Positions 1 through 7,811 of a stretch of 21,561 nucleotides of DNA are shown in pieces. The position numbers and the translations under genes are program-made. Under the pieces are notes generated by a model. It made no database searches and had not been told where the DNA came from. It saw only the letters and a program-made list of their open reading frames with translations. The first letter of the stretch is position 1; every line of letters begins with the position of its first letter. Source of the stretch: an uncultured Eubacterium sp. (GTDB taxonomy: Bacteria; Bacillota; Clostridia; Lachnospirales; Lachnospiraceae). Where the stretch lies: contig URQO01000031.1 in the NCBI GenBank assembly GCA_900550135.1, positions 1 through 21,561 of the forward strand. Reading direction: 5' to 3'.

Positions 1-10
1 AGTAAAAAAG

Positions 11-16
11 AGAGGG
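11..16 (+). promoter_or_regulatory. Ribosome binding site deciding the ligase start
   Basis: The purine run AGAGGG directly abuts the ATG at 17, leaving no spacer, but lies 6 bases before an in-frame GTG at 23. GTG 23 is therefore the better start. The frame is open to the window edge, so a start further upstream cannot be excluded. Confidence 0.5.
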
Positions 17-22
17 ATGGCA

Positions 23-1975
23 GTGAATAAAACAGACAGAATTAAAGAATTAGTAGATACATTAAATAAAGCAAGCAAGGCATATTATCAGGATGCAAAT
101 GAAATTATGACCAATTTTGAGTACGATGGCCTGTATGATGAATTGGTAAAACTTGAAGAGGAAACAGGTATGGTTCTTGCCAACAGCCCCACTGTAAATG
201 TAGGGTATCAAGTTGTAAGTGAACTTCCAAAAGAACAGCATGAAAGACCAATGTTATCTTTGGATAAAACAAAGGATGTTGCTGCACTGGTAGATTTCTC
301 AGGAAATAGAAAGAGTCTTTTGTCATGGAAACTTGACGGATTGACAGTAGTTCTTACTTATGCAAATGGAAGTCTTATTAAAGCAGTAACCAGAGGAAAT
401 GGTCAAATCGGTGAAGTTATTACAAACAATGCAAAGACCTTTAAAAATATACCACTTACAATACCATATAAAGGAAATCTTACTCTTCGTGGGGAGGCAA
501 TTATAAAGTATTCAGATTTTGAACAAATAAATAAGGAAATTGAAGATTCAGAATCCAAATATAAGAATCCAAGAAATTTGTGCTCAGGTTCTGTAAGACA
601 GTTAAATAGTGAAATTACTGCAAAAAGAAATGTAAACTTTATTGCATTTGCGTTAATAAGTGCAGATAATGTAGATTTTGAAAATTCAATAGAAAAGCAG
701 TTTGAATGGCTTGATGGGCAGGGCTTTGAAGTAGTTGAAAGAAAGGTTGTTACTGATTCAAATATGGAAGAAATGGTTCATTATTTTGCTGAAAAAATTA
801 AAACATATGATTACCCATCAGATGGTCTTGTGTTAATGTATGACGATATTGCATATGGATTATCTTTAGGCACTACAGCAAAATTCCCACGAAACGGTAT
901 TGCATTTAAGTGGGAAGACGAACAGGCAAAAACAGTTCTTAAATATATCGAATGGAGTCCGAGCCGTACAGGACTGATTAATCCGGTGGCAGTGTTTGAG
1001 CCGGTAGAACTTGAGGGTACCACTGTTTCAAGAGCCAGCGTACACAACATCAGCATTATGGAAGAGTTAAGCCTTGGAGAAGGAGATGAAATTAAAGTCT
1101 ACAAGGCTAATATGATCATTCCACAGATTTCTGAAAATCTTACAAAATCAGGAGTTAGAAATATTCCAAAGATATGTCCTGCATGTGGAGAAAATACTGA
1201 AATTAAAAATGAAAATGGTGTGAAAACATTGTATTGTACAAACAAACAGTGTCCGGCAAAACATGTAAAACTTTATACATTATTTGTATCAAGAAATGCT
1301 ATGAATATAGATGGTTTGTCAGAAGAAACTTTGGAAAAATTTATAGATGCAGGTTATATTCATGAGTTTGCTGATATTTTTAAATTGAACAGATATGAAG
1401 ATGAAATTGTAAACACTCCAGGATTTGGAAGAAAATCTTATGACAATCTGATGGAGTCTTTGGATAAAGCAAGACAAGTTGAACTTCACAGATTAATATA
1501 CAGTCTTGGCATTTCTAATATTGGAACGGCCAATGCCAAATTAATATGCAAACATTTCTCTGATGATTTGGACAAAATAAGGAAGGCTACAGTGGAGCAA
1601 CTTGTGGAAATAGATGGTATTGGAGACATTATGGCAGAAAAATTTACAGAATATTTTTCTGATGAAAACAATAATGAAAAACTTAACAATTTATTGGAAC
1701 AGGTATCTATCTTAAAGACAGAGGATGACGGCACTGAACAAAATATGGAAGGCCTTAATTTTGTGGTAACAGGTAGTGTAAACCATTTTAACAACAGAAA
1801 TGAAGTTAAGGAATATATTGAAAAAAGAGGTGGAAAGGTAACAGGCTCAGTTACATCCAAGACAAATTATTTAATCAACAATGATGTAATGTCAAATTCT
1901 TCAAAAAATAAAAAAGCAAAAGAACTTGGTGTTGAAATCATAAGCGAAGAACAATTCCTTGAAAAGTGGAATTAA
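23..1975 (+). CDS. ligA: NAD-dependent DNA ligase
   Basis: This enzyme seals nicks in duplex DNA during replication and repair, using NAD+ as adenylate donor. Numbered from the ATG at 17, the protein has an N-terminal Ia region (about 20-50, with FEYDGLYDEL), the adenylation motif KLDG with catalytic Lys105, a GE motif near 158, an OB-fold region around RTGLINPV, and a four-cysteine zinc finger (CPAC then CTNKQC). Helix-hairpin-helix repeats and a C-terminal BRCT domain (about 575-650) follow. At about 650 residues it is slightly shorter than the usual 670. The start is taken as GTG 23 on ribosome-site spacing. The Ia motif reads IMTNFEYD where LigA normally has a conserved Asp before EYD. 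This suggests a clostridial LigA subfamily, and a second, canonical LigA may exist elsewhere in the genome (inference). Confidence 0.93.
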   Translation: MNKTDRIKELVDTLNKASKAYYQDANEIMTNFEYDGLYDELVKLEEETGMVLANSPTVNVGYQVVSELPKEQHERPMLSLDKTKDVAALVDFSGNRKSLLSWKLDGLTVVLTYANGSLIKAVTRGNGQIGEVITNNAKTFKNIPLTIPYKGNLTLRGEAIIKYSDFEQINKEIEDSESKYKNPRNLCSGSVRQLNSEITAKRNVNFIAFALISADNVDFENSIEKQFEWLDGQGFEVVERKVVTDSNMEEMVHYFAEKIKTYDYPSDGLVLMYDDIAYGLSLGTTAKFPRNGIAFKWEDEQAKTVLKYIEWSPSRTGLINPVAVFEPVELEGTTVSRASVHNISIMEELSLGEGDEIKVYKANMIIPQISENLTKSGVRNIPKICPACGENTEIKNENGVKTLYCTNKQCPAKHVKLYTLFVSRNAMNIDGLSEETLEKFIDAGYIHEFADIFKLNRYEDEIVNTPGFGRKSYDNLMESLDKARQVELHRLIYSLGISNIGTANAKLICKHFSDDLDKIRKATVEQLVEIDGIGDIMAEKFTEYFSDENNNEKLNNLLEQVSILKTEDDGTEQNMEGLNFVVTGSVNHFNNRNEVKEYIEKRGGKVTGSVTSKTNYLINNDVMSNSSKNKKAKELGVEIISEEQFLEKWN

Positions 1976-2041
1976 TATTATGATAAGATAATTTAGAACT
2001 CAATGTGATGCAGAATAAAGAAAAAAATTTATATAAAATAG

Positions 2042-2070
2042 AAACAGTTGACAATTCAACTGTTTTTATT
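2042..2070 (+). terminator. Terminator of the ligase gene
   Basis: A perfect 10-bp stem (AAACAGTTGA with TCAACTGTTT) and a CAAT loop is followed by TTATTTTAT. It lies 66 bases after the ligase stop. The tract is T-rich but interrupted, so efficiency is uncertain. Confidence 0.6.
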
Positions 2071-2077
2071 TTATAAT
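2048..2077 (+). promoter_or_regulatory. Sigma-A promoter of the GntR-ABC operon
   Basis: Both consensus hexamers are present: TTGACA (2048-2053), an 18-base spacer, and TATAAT (2072-2077). The -35 box lies inside the stem-loop of the preceding terminator. Transcription should start near 2084, inside the palindrome described next. Confidence 0.8.
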
Positions 2078-2080
2078 CAC

Positions 2081-2105
2081 ATTGTATTAGTCAAAGTAGT
2101 ACAAT
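2081..2105 (+). promoter_or_regulatory. Probable GntR (YtrA-type) operator
   Basis: A 25-base imperfect palindrome is centred on 2093, with outer arms ATTGTA (2081-2086) and TACAAT (2100-2105); 9 of 12 positions per arm match. The inner core reads GTATTA, 7 bases, TAGTAC. It begins 4 bases after the -10 box and precedes a gene for a GntR repressor, so autoregulation is the natural reading. The link to this protein is inference. Confidence 0.55.
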
Positions 2106-2125
2106 ATGCATAAAGGAGGAAATGA

Positions 2126-2500
2126 ATGCTTACTGTAAATTTTAGCTCAAGAACACCGGTATATCAGCAACTTTACGATGATGTTGTAAGGCTTGTATCA
2201 TTAGGCGTGTTTAAGAGCAATACAAAGTTGCCGCCGGTTAGAACTTTGGCAACAGAACTTGGCATCAATCCAAATACAGTTCAAAAAGCATACAAGATGT
2301 TAGAAAACGATGGATATATATATTCCACAGTTGGTCGTGGCAGCTTTATATCTGACAAACTGAACCAAAATGAAGCTGAAAAAATAGAAGCAAAAAAAGA
2401 ATTAAAGGAATCCATTGATAAAGCATATAAAAAAGGAATTACCAAAGAAGAAATAACTGAAATGGTTGATGACGTATTAAGGGGAGGAAATAACAATTGA
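2126..2500 (+). CDS. GntR family transcriptional regulator, YtrA type
   Basis: This is a DNA-binding repressor of the short YtrA subfamily, which usually controls the ABC transporter encoded in the same operon. The 124 residues hold one winged helix-turn-helix: PVYQQLYDDV leads into the first helix, the recognition helix lies in about residues 35-62 (ELGINPNTVQKAY), and the wing in 63-76 (GRGSF). A short charged C-terminal helix (about 85-118) replaces the large ligand domain of FadR or HutC types. The ribosome site AAGGAGG lies 5-6 bases before ATG 2126; an ATG at 2122 is out of frame. The stop overlaps the TTG start of the ATPase gene, so the two are translationally coupled. YtrA-type modules in Bacillus respond to cell-wall antibiotics, but the inducer here is unknown. 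Confidence 0.9.
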   Translation: MLTVNFSSRTPVYQQLYDDVVRLVSLGVFKSNTKLPPVRTLATELGINPNTVQKAYKMLENDGYIYSTVGRGSFISDKLNQNEAEKIEAKKELKESIDKAYKKGITKEEITEMVDDVLRGGNNN

Positions 2501-3381
2501 TAGAAATAAAAAATGTTACTAAAAGATTTGACAAGACAGTAGCCATATGCAATTTAGACTGTAATATATCAGAAGGAACAATATTTGGCCTTGCAGGTAG
2601 CAATGGCAGTGGCAAAAGCACATTGCTTAGGACTATATCAGGAGTATATCAGGCTGATGAAGGAGAAGTGATTATAGATGGAGAAAATGTATTTGACAAT
2701 CCAAAGATAAAAGAAAGATTTGCATACATTTCAGATTATCCATACTTTTTCAATGACAGCACATTGGAAAATATGGCTTCACTATACAAAGGCCTTTACT
2801 CAGAATGGGATGACAATCTATATATGAGATTGTGTTCAATGTTTCCAATTGGAACAAAGGACAAAATTATCAATATGAGTAAAGGTATGCAAAGACAGGC
2901 ATCTCTTATTCTTGCCTTTTCAACAAAACCAAAATACTTACTTTTAGATGAAATATTCGACGGACTTGATCCGGTTATAAGAAAGACATTAAAAACTTTA
3001 ATTATTGAAAATGTAACTGATAGAAACATGACATGTATTATAGCGTCTCACAATCTAAGGGAAATTGATGATATATGTGACAAGATTGTTTTGCTGCATA
3101 AGGGACAGCTAGTTAAGAATGAAGAAACAGACCAGCTTAAAAATCAGATGCATAAAATTCAACTTGCATTTAACAGGGATATTGACAGACAGTTGTTTAA
3201 AAATATCAACGCTGAGATTATCAGTCAGGTTGGAAATTATTATGTATTGTTGGTAAAGGGAGATTTGGAAGAGAAAATGGAACAGTTAAATGCTTTAGAG
3301 CCTGCTTTTATTGAAGCAATGCCATCCACCCTTGAGGAAGTATTTATTAACGAAATGGAGGGCGTAGGTTATGGAAAATAA
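2497..3381 (+). CDS. ABC transporter ATP-binding protein
   Basis: This is the cytoplasmic ATPase of a GntR-linked ABC transporter. Walker A is GSNGSGKST (34-42, Lys40), Walker B is YLLLDE (147-152, Glu152), and the H-loop is SHN with His185. The signature is degenerate: MSKGM at 127-131 in place of LSGGQ, as often seen in ABC-2 type proteins of this class. The 294 residues include about 80 after the nucleotide-binding domain, of no recognised fold. The start is TTG 2497, which overlaps the upstream TGA (TTGA), with GGGGAGG at 2481-2487 as ribosome site. Its end overlaps the permease start by 11 bases, so all three genes form one coupled operon. The substrate is not shown by sequence. Confidence 0.9.
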   Translation: MIEIKNVTKRFDKTVAICNLDCNISEGTIFGLAGSNGSGKSTLLRTISGVYQADEGEVIIDGENVFDNPKIKERFAYISDYPYFFNDSTLENMASLYKGLYSEWDDNLYMRLCSMFPIGTKDKIINMSKGMQRQASLILAFSTKPKYLLLDEIFDGLDPVIRKTLKTLIIENVTDRNMTCIIASHNLREIDDICDKIVLLHKGQLVKNEETDQLKNQMHKIQLAFNRDIDRQLFKNINAEIISQVGNYYVLLVKGDLEEKMEQLNALEPAFIEAMPSTLEEVFINEMEGVGYGK

Positions 3382-5587
3382 GCAGTATACACAAAAACAG
3401 AAAATAAGCAACATGCTTAAGTGGTCGTTAAGAAAATATTGGGGAGTATTGTTAATATACGTGCTTATATTGTTGGTAACATTTCCGTCACTTGGAGAAT
3501 TTTTTGCCACTCAGACAAATGAATACAAAATTCAGGATACAATACTTGTAACATTGGCTACAACATTTTATCCATTTGTAGTTCTAATGTTTTCAGTAGT
3601 ATTTTCGATGATACTGTTTTCATATATGCATAACAAGAGATGCGTGGATTTGTTTGGAGGTTTTCCACTTAGCAAAAGAGAACTGTTTTTCTCAAGATAT
3701 TTGTATGTAATAGTTCAGGTTGTTGTTCCACAGATTATTGTTGGAATAATGGGAATATTCATGGCAACGGATTTTGAAACAAAGATACATATTACCAAAA
3801 TCGTACTTTTACTTACACTTATTGTTATAGCAAACATATCATTTCTTGCAATGATAACATTGATGTGTGGCTCAAATATAGACGCGATAATCAGCTATTT
3901 GGCAATAAATTGTATATATCCTATTTGCGTTTTACTGTTTGACATGTTCCCAAGAAACTTACTTCCGGGAATGGATTCATCCATTATAGACAGCACATCA
4001 GATGTATTCTTTTTACTGTCGCCGATGCTTGCGTTATTTGCAGTGAATGTTGAAAAAATAACATTTTTTGTAATATGGTGGATTTTGTTTGTGATAGTAA
4101 CATTTGCGGTATGCTTTGTTATGAGTAAGAAGAGAAAAGCAGAACTAGCACAAAATGCAGTTGTATTTGTGGTAGTTACGGACTTTATCAAGTTCTTTTC
4201 AGGAATTACAGTTGGACTTGGCGCCGGATGGGTATTTGCATCAATATTACAGCCAGGGACATCAATTAGAGAGCAATATTTGTGGTTTACAATTGCAGCA
4301 ATTCTTGGTGTAATTATTACAATGTTTATTTTGCATCTGATTTATAATAGAGGATTTCATAATATAAAAAGAACATTGATTACGGCAGTAGCCGGTATTG
4401 TAACAATTATGGTTTTTACAATTATTGTTGCAACAGGTGCATTTGGATATGATACCTATGTTCCGGACGAAAATGATGTTAAGGAAGTTGCGGTAAACAT
4501 TAATGATGACCCAGAGTTTTATGTTGATGGAAAAAATGTCAATTCTATCTATATTGCTGATAAGGACATAATAAAACAGGTAATTAGTGCTCATAAAAGT
4601 GCAATCGACATGGCTAAAACCGTAAAAAAATCTTTTTATCCCTTTAATTACTCTGAACATATAACTTACGCAAAGCATAAGAATCAACAGGAAATTACTA
4701 TAGATGATTCATACTCAACGTTGAGAATTTCATACAAATTGAAAAATGGAAAGATGGTAAACAGATATTATCAGATATGGAAGTATGATAAGAAGTTGGC
4801 GAAAAAACTTGAAAATTATAAAAGCAATGCAGAGAAACTTGAAATGATTCCGGATAGTAATATTGATTTTGTAGGATTATCCTTGAAAAAAGATTTTTCA
4901 TTTGAAAATGAAGATGCTGATTTTACTTATTATGAAAAAGATGAAAAGAAAAAAACAGTAGGAGATGTGTATATTTTAAAGAAAGCTATAATAAAAGACT
5001 ATAAAGAAGGCAATCTTAACAGTACTAAAAACGGACAATGCACAATTGTATTTTCATGTTCAGATAAAAAGGCAAACAACATATATCTGCAGTTTAGAAT
5101 TACGGACAAGTGTAAAAATACCCTTGAAGCTTTAGGAAACAAAAATTATACATATTTAAGTGTAAAGGAGAAAATTGCACAATCCGTTTATAATACGGAC
5201 CCCGTAGATAAAAAATCCTACAGAACCATCTATTTTGAAATGCCAAAGAGTTGGGACAATAATGGAAATTTATATGCAATTATGTATGATGAAGGCTCAA
5301 TGGAATACATGTATTCTATTGGTGAATCCTCAGCATGTGAAAAGATAAGTGGCAATTTGTGGAAGTACACATTATATTTCCCTAAAAACTCAGATAAGTC
5401 AGATAAAAATGGATATAATCATATCATTTTCTGTCAGCCAACTAAAAACAGTGTGAATATAACAGGAGCAATAAAACTTCCTTCATTATATGATGGAAAA
5501 GTGCTTAAATTAAAAGAACATACAGGCAATTTATATGATACAGACATAAATGATGCCATGTATGACTATATATGGGAAAATAAGTAA
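3371..5587 (+). CDS. ABC transporter permease with large C-terminal ectodomain
   Basis: This is the membrane partner of the preceding ATPase. The 738 residues begin with about nine hydrophobic segments (roughly 23-38, 58-86, 110-131, 142-166, 172-192, 229-250, 265-292, 304-325, 335-358). A hydrophilic region of about 380 residues follows (360-738), which by topology should face outside. The junction (GYDTYVPDENDVKEV) resembles ABC permeases carrying a DUF6449-type C-terminal domain; this assignment is from memory and moderate. GGAGG at 3358-3362 lies 8 bases before ATG 3371. YtrA-linked transporters are associated with cell-envelope stress and antibiotic sensing, so the ectodomain may bind a peptide or wall component (inference). 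No clear terminator follows; the next gene has its own promoter. Confidence 0.82.
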   Translation: MENKQYTQKQKISNMLKWSLRKYWGVLLIYVLILLVTFPSLGEFFATQTNEYKIQDTILVTLATTFYPFVVLMFSVVFSMILFSYMHNKRCVDLFGGFPLSKRELFFSRYLYVIVQVVVPQIIVGIMGIFMATDFETKIHITKIVLLLTLIVIANISFLAMITLMCGSNIDAIISYLAINCIYPICVLLFDMFPRNLLPGMDSSIIDSTSDVFFLLSPMLALFAVNVEKITFFVIWWILFVIVTFAVCFVMSKKRKAELAQNAVVFVVVTDFIKFFSGITVGLGAGWVFASILQPGTSIREQYLWFTIAAILGVIITMFILHLIYNRGFHNIKRTLITAVAGIVTIMVFTIIVATGAFGYDTYVPDENDVKEVAVNINDDPEFYVDGKNVNSIYIADKDIIKQVISAHKSAIDMAKTVKKSFYPFNYSEHITYAKHKNQQEITIDDSYSTLRISYKLKNGKMVNRYYQIWKYDKKLAKKLENYKSNAEKLEMIPDSNIDFVGLSLKKDFSFENEDADFTYYEKDEKKKTVGDVYILKKAIIKDYKEGNLNSTKNGQCTIVFSCSDKKANNIYLQFRITDKCKNTLEALGNKNYTYLSVKEKIAQSVYNTDPVDKKSYRTIYFEMPKSWDNNGNLYAIMYDEGSMEYMYSIGESSACEKISGNLWKYTLYFPKNSDKSDKNGYNHIIFCQPTKNSVNITGAIKLPSLYDGKVLKLKEHTGNLYDTDINDAMYDYIWENK

Positions 5588-5596
5588 TAAATTGCA

Positions 5597-5673
5597 TGTT
5601 ATGTACAAAGGACAAATAATAAGCTGTTTGAGTGTATATGGAAGAATAAAGTGTCTTACATGTGTACATAACA
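5597..5673. repeat. Spaced inverted-repeat pair upstream of the aminotransferase promoter
   Basis: TGTTATGTACA (5597-5607) recurs as its exact reverse complement at 5663-5673, 66 bases centre to centre. No T-tract follows the second arm on the + strand, so it does not look like a terminator. The second arm ends 17 bases before the -35 box at 5691. Two identical binding sites in opposite orientation, bridged by a looped protein, would fit (inference). Confidence 0.5.
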
Positions 5674-5690
5674 AAAAATTATTACAATTA

Positions 5691-5718
5691 TTGACCGTAG
5701 CCGAAATAGTGCTATAAT
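5691..5718 (+). promoter_or_regulatory. Promoter of the branched-chain aminotransferase gene
   Basis: TTGACC (5691-5696) and TATAAT (5713-5718) are separated by 16 bases. Transcription would start near 5725, leaving a leader of about 85 bases. Confidence 0.7.
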
Positions 5719-5729
5719 AAAAAAAGGTT

Positions 5730-5763
5730 AAGCTTAAGGGACGGCTTTGGCTGTCCCTTGCTT
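5730..5763 (+). promoter_or_regulatory. Leader hairpin at the 5' end of the ilvE transcript
   Basis: AAGGGACGGC (5736-5745) pairs with GCTGTCCCTT (5750-5759) with one G.U and a TTTG loop. AAGC/GCTT (5730-5733, 5760-5763) extends the stem after a two-base bulge. It sits within the first 10-40 bases of the predicted transcript. No U-tract follows, so it is more likely a 5' stabilising or regulatory structure than a terminator. Confidence 0.5.
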
Positions 5764-5810
5764 TATAGCGTAATACCTATGACATTTTATAAAACACGGA
5801 GGAATAAAAG

Positions 5811-6836
5811 ATGGATAAGAAGAATATTGACTGGGCAAATCTTGGTTTTGGTTATGTGGATACAGACAAAAGATTTGTGGCAAATTTCAAAGATGGCAAG
5901 TGGGACGATGGACAGCTCACAGAGGATTCAAACGTAGTCATTAACGAATGTGCCGGAGTATTACAGTATGCTCAGACTATTTTCGAAGGAATGAAGGCGT
6001 ATACTACAGAGGATGGTCGTATAGTCACATTCCGCCCTGATTTAAACGCATCACGTTTTGCTGATTCAGCAAGAAGACTTGAGATGCCTGTATTCCCTGA
6101 AGATAAATTCGTAGAAGCTATTAAGGAAACAGTAAAGGCAAATGCAGGATATGTTCCACCATATGGTTCAGGTGCTACATTATATGTAAGACCTTATATG
6201 TTTGCAAGTTCATCAGTTATCGGTGTAAAGCCTGCAGATGAATATCAGTTCAGAGTACTTACAACACCTGTTGGACCTTACTTCAAAGGTGGTGCAAAAC
6301 CTATTACAATTAAGGTTAGTGATTTTGATAGAGCAGCACCTCATGGTACAGGACACATCAAAGCAGGTCTTAACTATGCAATGAGCTTACATGCAATTGT
6401 CACTGCTCATCAGGAAGGTTTTGATGAAAACATGTATCTTGATGCAGCAACAAGAACAAAGGTTGAAGAAACAGGTGGAGCAAACTTCATTTTTGTAACA
6501 AAAGACAACAAGGTTGTTACTCCTAAGTCAAACAGCATTTTACCTTCAATTACACGTCGTTCAATTATGTATGTTGCAAAAGAATATCTTGGACTTGAAG
6601 TTGAAGAAAGAGAAGTGTTCATCGATGAAGTAAAAGATTTTGCAGAATGTGGATTGTGTGGTACAGCAGCAGTTATCTCACCTGTTGGAAAGATTGTAAA
6701 TCATGGTGAAGAAATCTGCTTCCCAAGTGGAATGGATGAAATGGGACCTATCACAAAGAAATTATATGATACATTAACAGGTATCCAGATGGGCAGAATT
6801 GAAGCACCTGAAGGATGGCTTGTAGAGATTAAATAA
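5811..6836 (+). CDS. ilvE: Branched-chain amino acid aminotransferase
   Basis: This PLP enzyme interconverts leucine, isoleucine or valine with their 2-oxo acids, using 2-oxoglutarate/glutamate. It belongs to fold-type IV (class IV) aminotransferases. Family marks are QTIFEGMKAY (about 55-64), RPYMFASSS (127-135), the lysine of GHIKAGLNYA (Lys184) as Schiff-base residue, and the cofactor-binding stretch KVEETGGANFIFV. At 341 residues it has the length of the bacterial BCAT II group. GGAGG (5798-5802) lies 8 bases before ATG 5811. It is a single-gene unit with its own promoter and a terminator at 6849. No T-box or leucine-rich leader peptide is visible, so control must be of another kind. D-amino acid or aminodeoxychorismate activity is unlikely given the close match to BCAT. 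Confidence 0.95.
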   Translation: MDKKNIDWANLGFGYVDTDKRFVANFKDGKWDDGQLTEDSNVVINECAGVLQYAQTIFEGMKAYTTEDGRIVTFRPDLNASRFADSARRLEMPVFPEDKFVEAIKETVKANAGYVPPYGSGATLYVRPYMFASSSVIGVKPADEYQFRVLTTPVGPYFKGGAKPITIKVSDFDRAAPHGTGHIKAGLNYAMSLHAIVTAHQEGFDENMYLDAATRTKVEETGGANFIFVTKDNKVVTPKSNSILPSITRRSIMYVAKEYLGLEVEEREVFIDEVKDFAECGLCGTAAVISPVGKIVNHGEEICFPSGMDEMGPITKKLYDTLTGIQMGRIEAPEGWLVEIK

Positions 6837-6848
6837 AGTAAACAAAAT

Positions 6849-6885
6849 AAGTCCGCTGATTTGATTTTGGCGGGCTTAATTTTTT
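6849..6885 (+). terminator. Terminator after ilvE
   Basis: AAGTCCGC (6849-6856) pairs with GCGGGCTT (6870-6877) with one G.U pair. A 13-base loop separates the arms and AATTTTTT follows. It ends only 14 bases before the next start codon. Confidence 0.8.
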
Positions 6886-6899
6886 AAATAGGAGAGTAT

Positions 6900-7739
6900 A
6901 TGTGGAGTAGAGCAGAGTTAAAAACATCAGCAAAACAGATATTACAAAAGAATTATTGGGCAGCAGTGTTGGTGGCACTGATTGTTTCTTTTACATCAGG
7001 AGCAACAATTAATTTGACAAGTAATTTTTACAATGGAATAAGTACAAGTCAGACACTTACTACAAAAGATTATGAAAGTCAGATGAGTGGTGAAATCAGT
7101 GGAGGTTATGAAAGTGCCATAGATTATATAAATCAGTTTGCGGATGATTTTACAAACATTTTTTCAGGAAATGAGATAAAAATTTTCGCAATGATTATTT
7201 TGATAATTGCACTTATTTCCATTGCTATAAGAATTTTTATATTTGCACCTTTACAGGTAGGCAGTTACAAATGGATGCTAAATAACAGAATTACAAATCC
7301 ATCATTAGGTCAGGTGGCTGACGGATTCAGATATGGTTATCTGAACATTGTAAAAGTTATGTTTTTAAAAGATTTGTTTCAGTTTTTCTGGAGCCTATTG
7401 TTTATTATCCCCGGTATAGTTAAAGGATATGAATATAGAATGATTCCTTTTTTACTTGCTGAGAATCCACATATGAGTTACAAGGAAGCTTTCGACAGAA
7501 GTAAAAGACTGATGAACGGAAACAAAGCAGATACATTTGTTCTTGATTTATCATTTTTGGGATGGTATATTCTTGCAACATTAACATGTGGATTGCTTGG
7601 AACATTGTTTATCAATCCTTATGTATGTTTAACAGACACTGAACTGTATGTTGCATTGTGTATGGGACCAAACAGAGGAAATTCCCAGGAACAAAATTAT
7701 CAAAACAATACATTTAATCAGAACACGTATGATGTATAG
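6900..7739 (+). CDS. DUF975 family integral membrane protein
   Basis: This is a membrane protein of unknown function from the DUF975 family, common in Firmicutes. The start MWSRAELKTSAKQILQKNYW and the motif IIPGIVKGYEYRMIPFLLAE (about 167-186) are typical. Hydrophobic segments occur near 20-40, 95-120, 150-172 and 205-235. A polar serine/threonine-rich loop of about 50 residues follows the first segment, and an Asn/Gln-rich tail ends the protein (from about 258). ATG 6900 follows AGGAGAG with a short 3-base spacer. The gene begins just after the ilvE terminator without room for its own promoter, so expression probably comes from read-through. No function can be assigned. Confidence 0.85.
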   Translation: MWSRAELKTSAKQILQKNYWAAVLVALIVSFTSGATINLTSNFYNGISTSQTLTTKDYESQMSGEISGGYESAIDYINQFADDFTNIFSGNEIKIFAMIILIIALISIAIRIFIFAPLQVGSYKWMLNNRITNPSLGQVADGFRYGYLNIVKVMFLKDLFQFFWSLLFIIPGIVKGYEYRMIPFLLAENPHMSYKEAFDRSKRLMNGNKADTFVLDLSFLGWYILATLTCGLLGTLFINPYVCLTDTELYVALCMGPNRGNSQEQNYQNNTFNQNTYDV

Positions 7740-7782
7740 TGAAAAAATATGATTAATTCACAAAAAAAATAAATTATTATAC

Positions 7783-7811
7783 TAGACAAAGAAAATAGAA
7801 TTTGTTAAAAT
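7783..7811 (+). promoter_or_regulatory. Promoter of the butyrate operon
   Basis: TAGACA (7783-7788) and TAAAAT (7806-7811) are separated by 17 bases. The dinucleotide TG sits one base before the -10 (TGtTAAAAT), making an extended -10. Transcription should start near 7818, giving a 5' leader of about 48 bases that contains the ribosome site. Confidence 0.65.

Noticed and set aside
17..19. ATG 17 as the ligase start
   Set aside because: The ribosome site directly touches it; GTG 23 has proper spacing. The difference is two residues and remains uncertain because the window starts here.
5597..5673. Terminator of the ABC operon
   Set aside because: The arms are 55 bases apart and followed by A, not T, on the coding strand.
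5719..5810. T-box or leader peptide attenuator before ilvE
   Set aside because: No T-box antiterminator core and no short frame rich in Leu, Ile or Val was found. The only hairpin lacks a U-tract.
6861..6889. TTGATT-17-TTAAAT promoter for the DUF975 gene
   Set aside because: Both boxes are weak, they overlap the ilvE terminator, and the start point would fall at or after the ribosome site.
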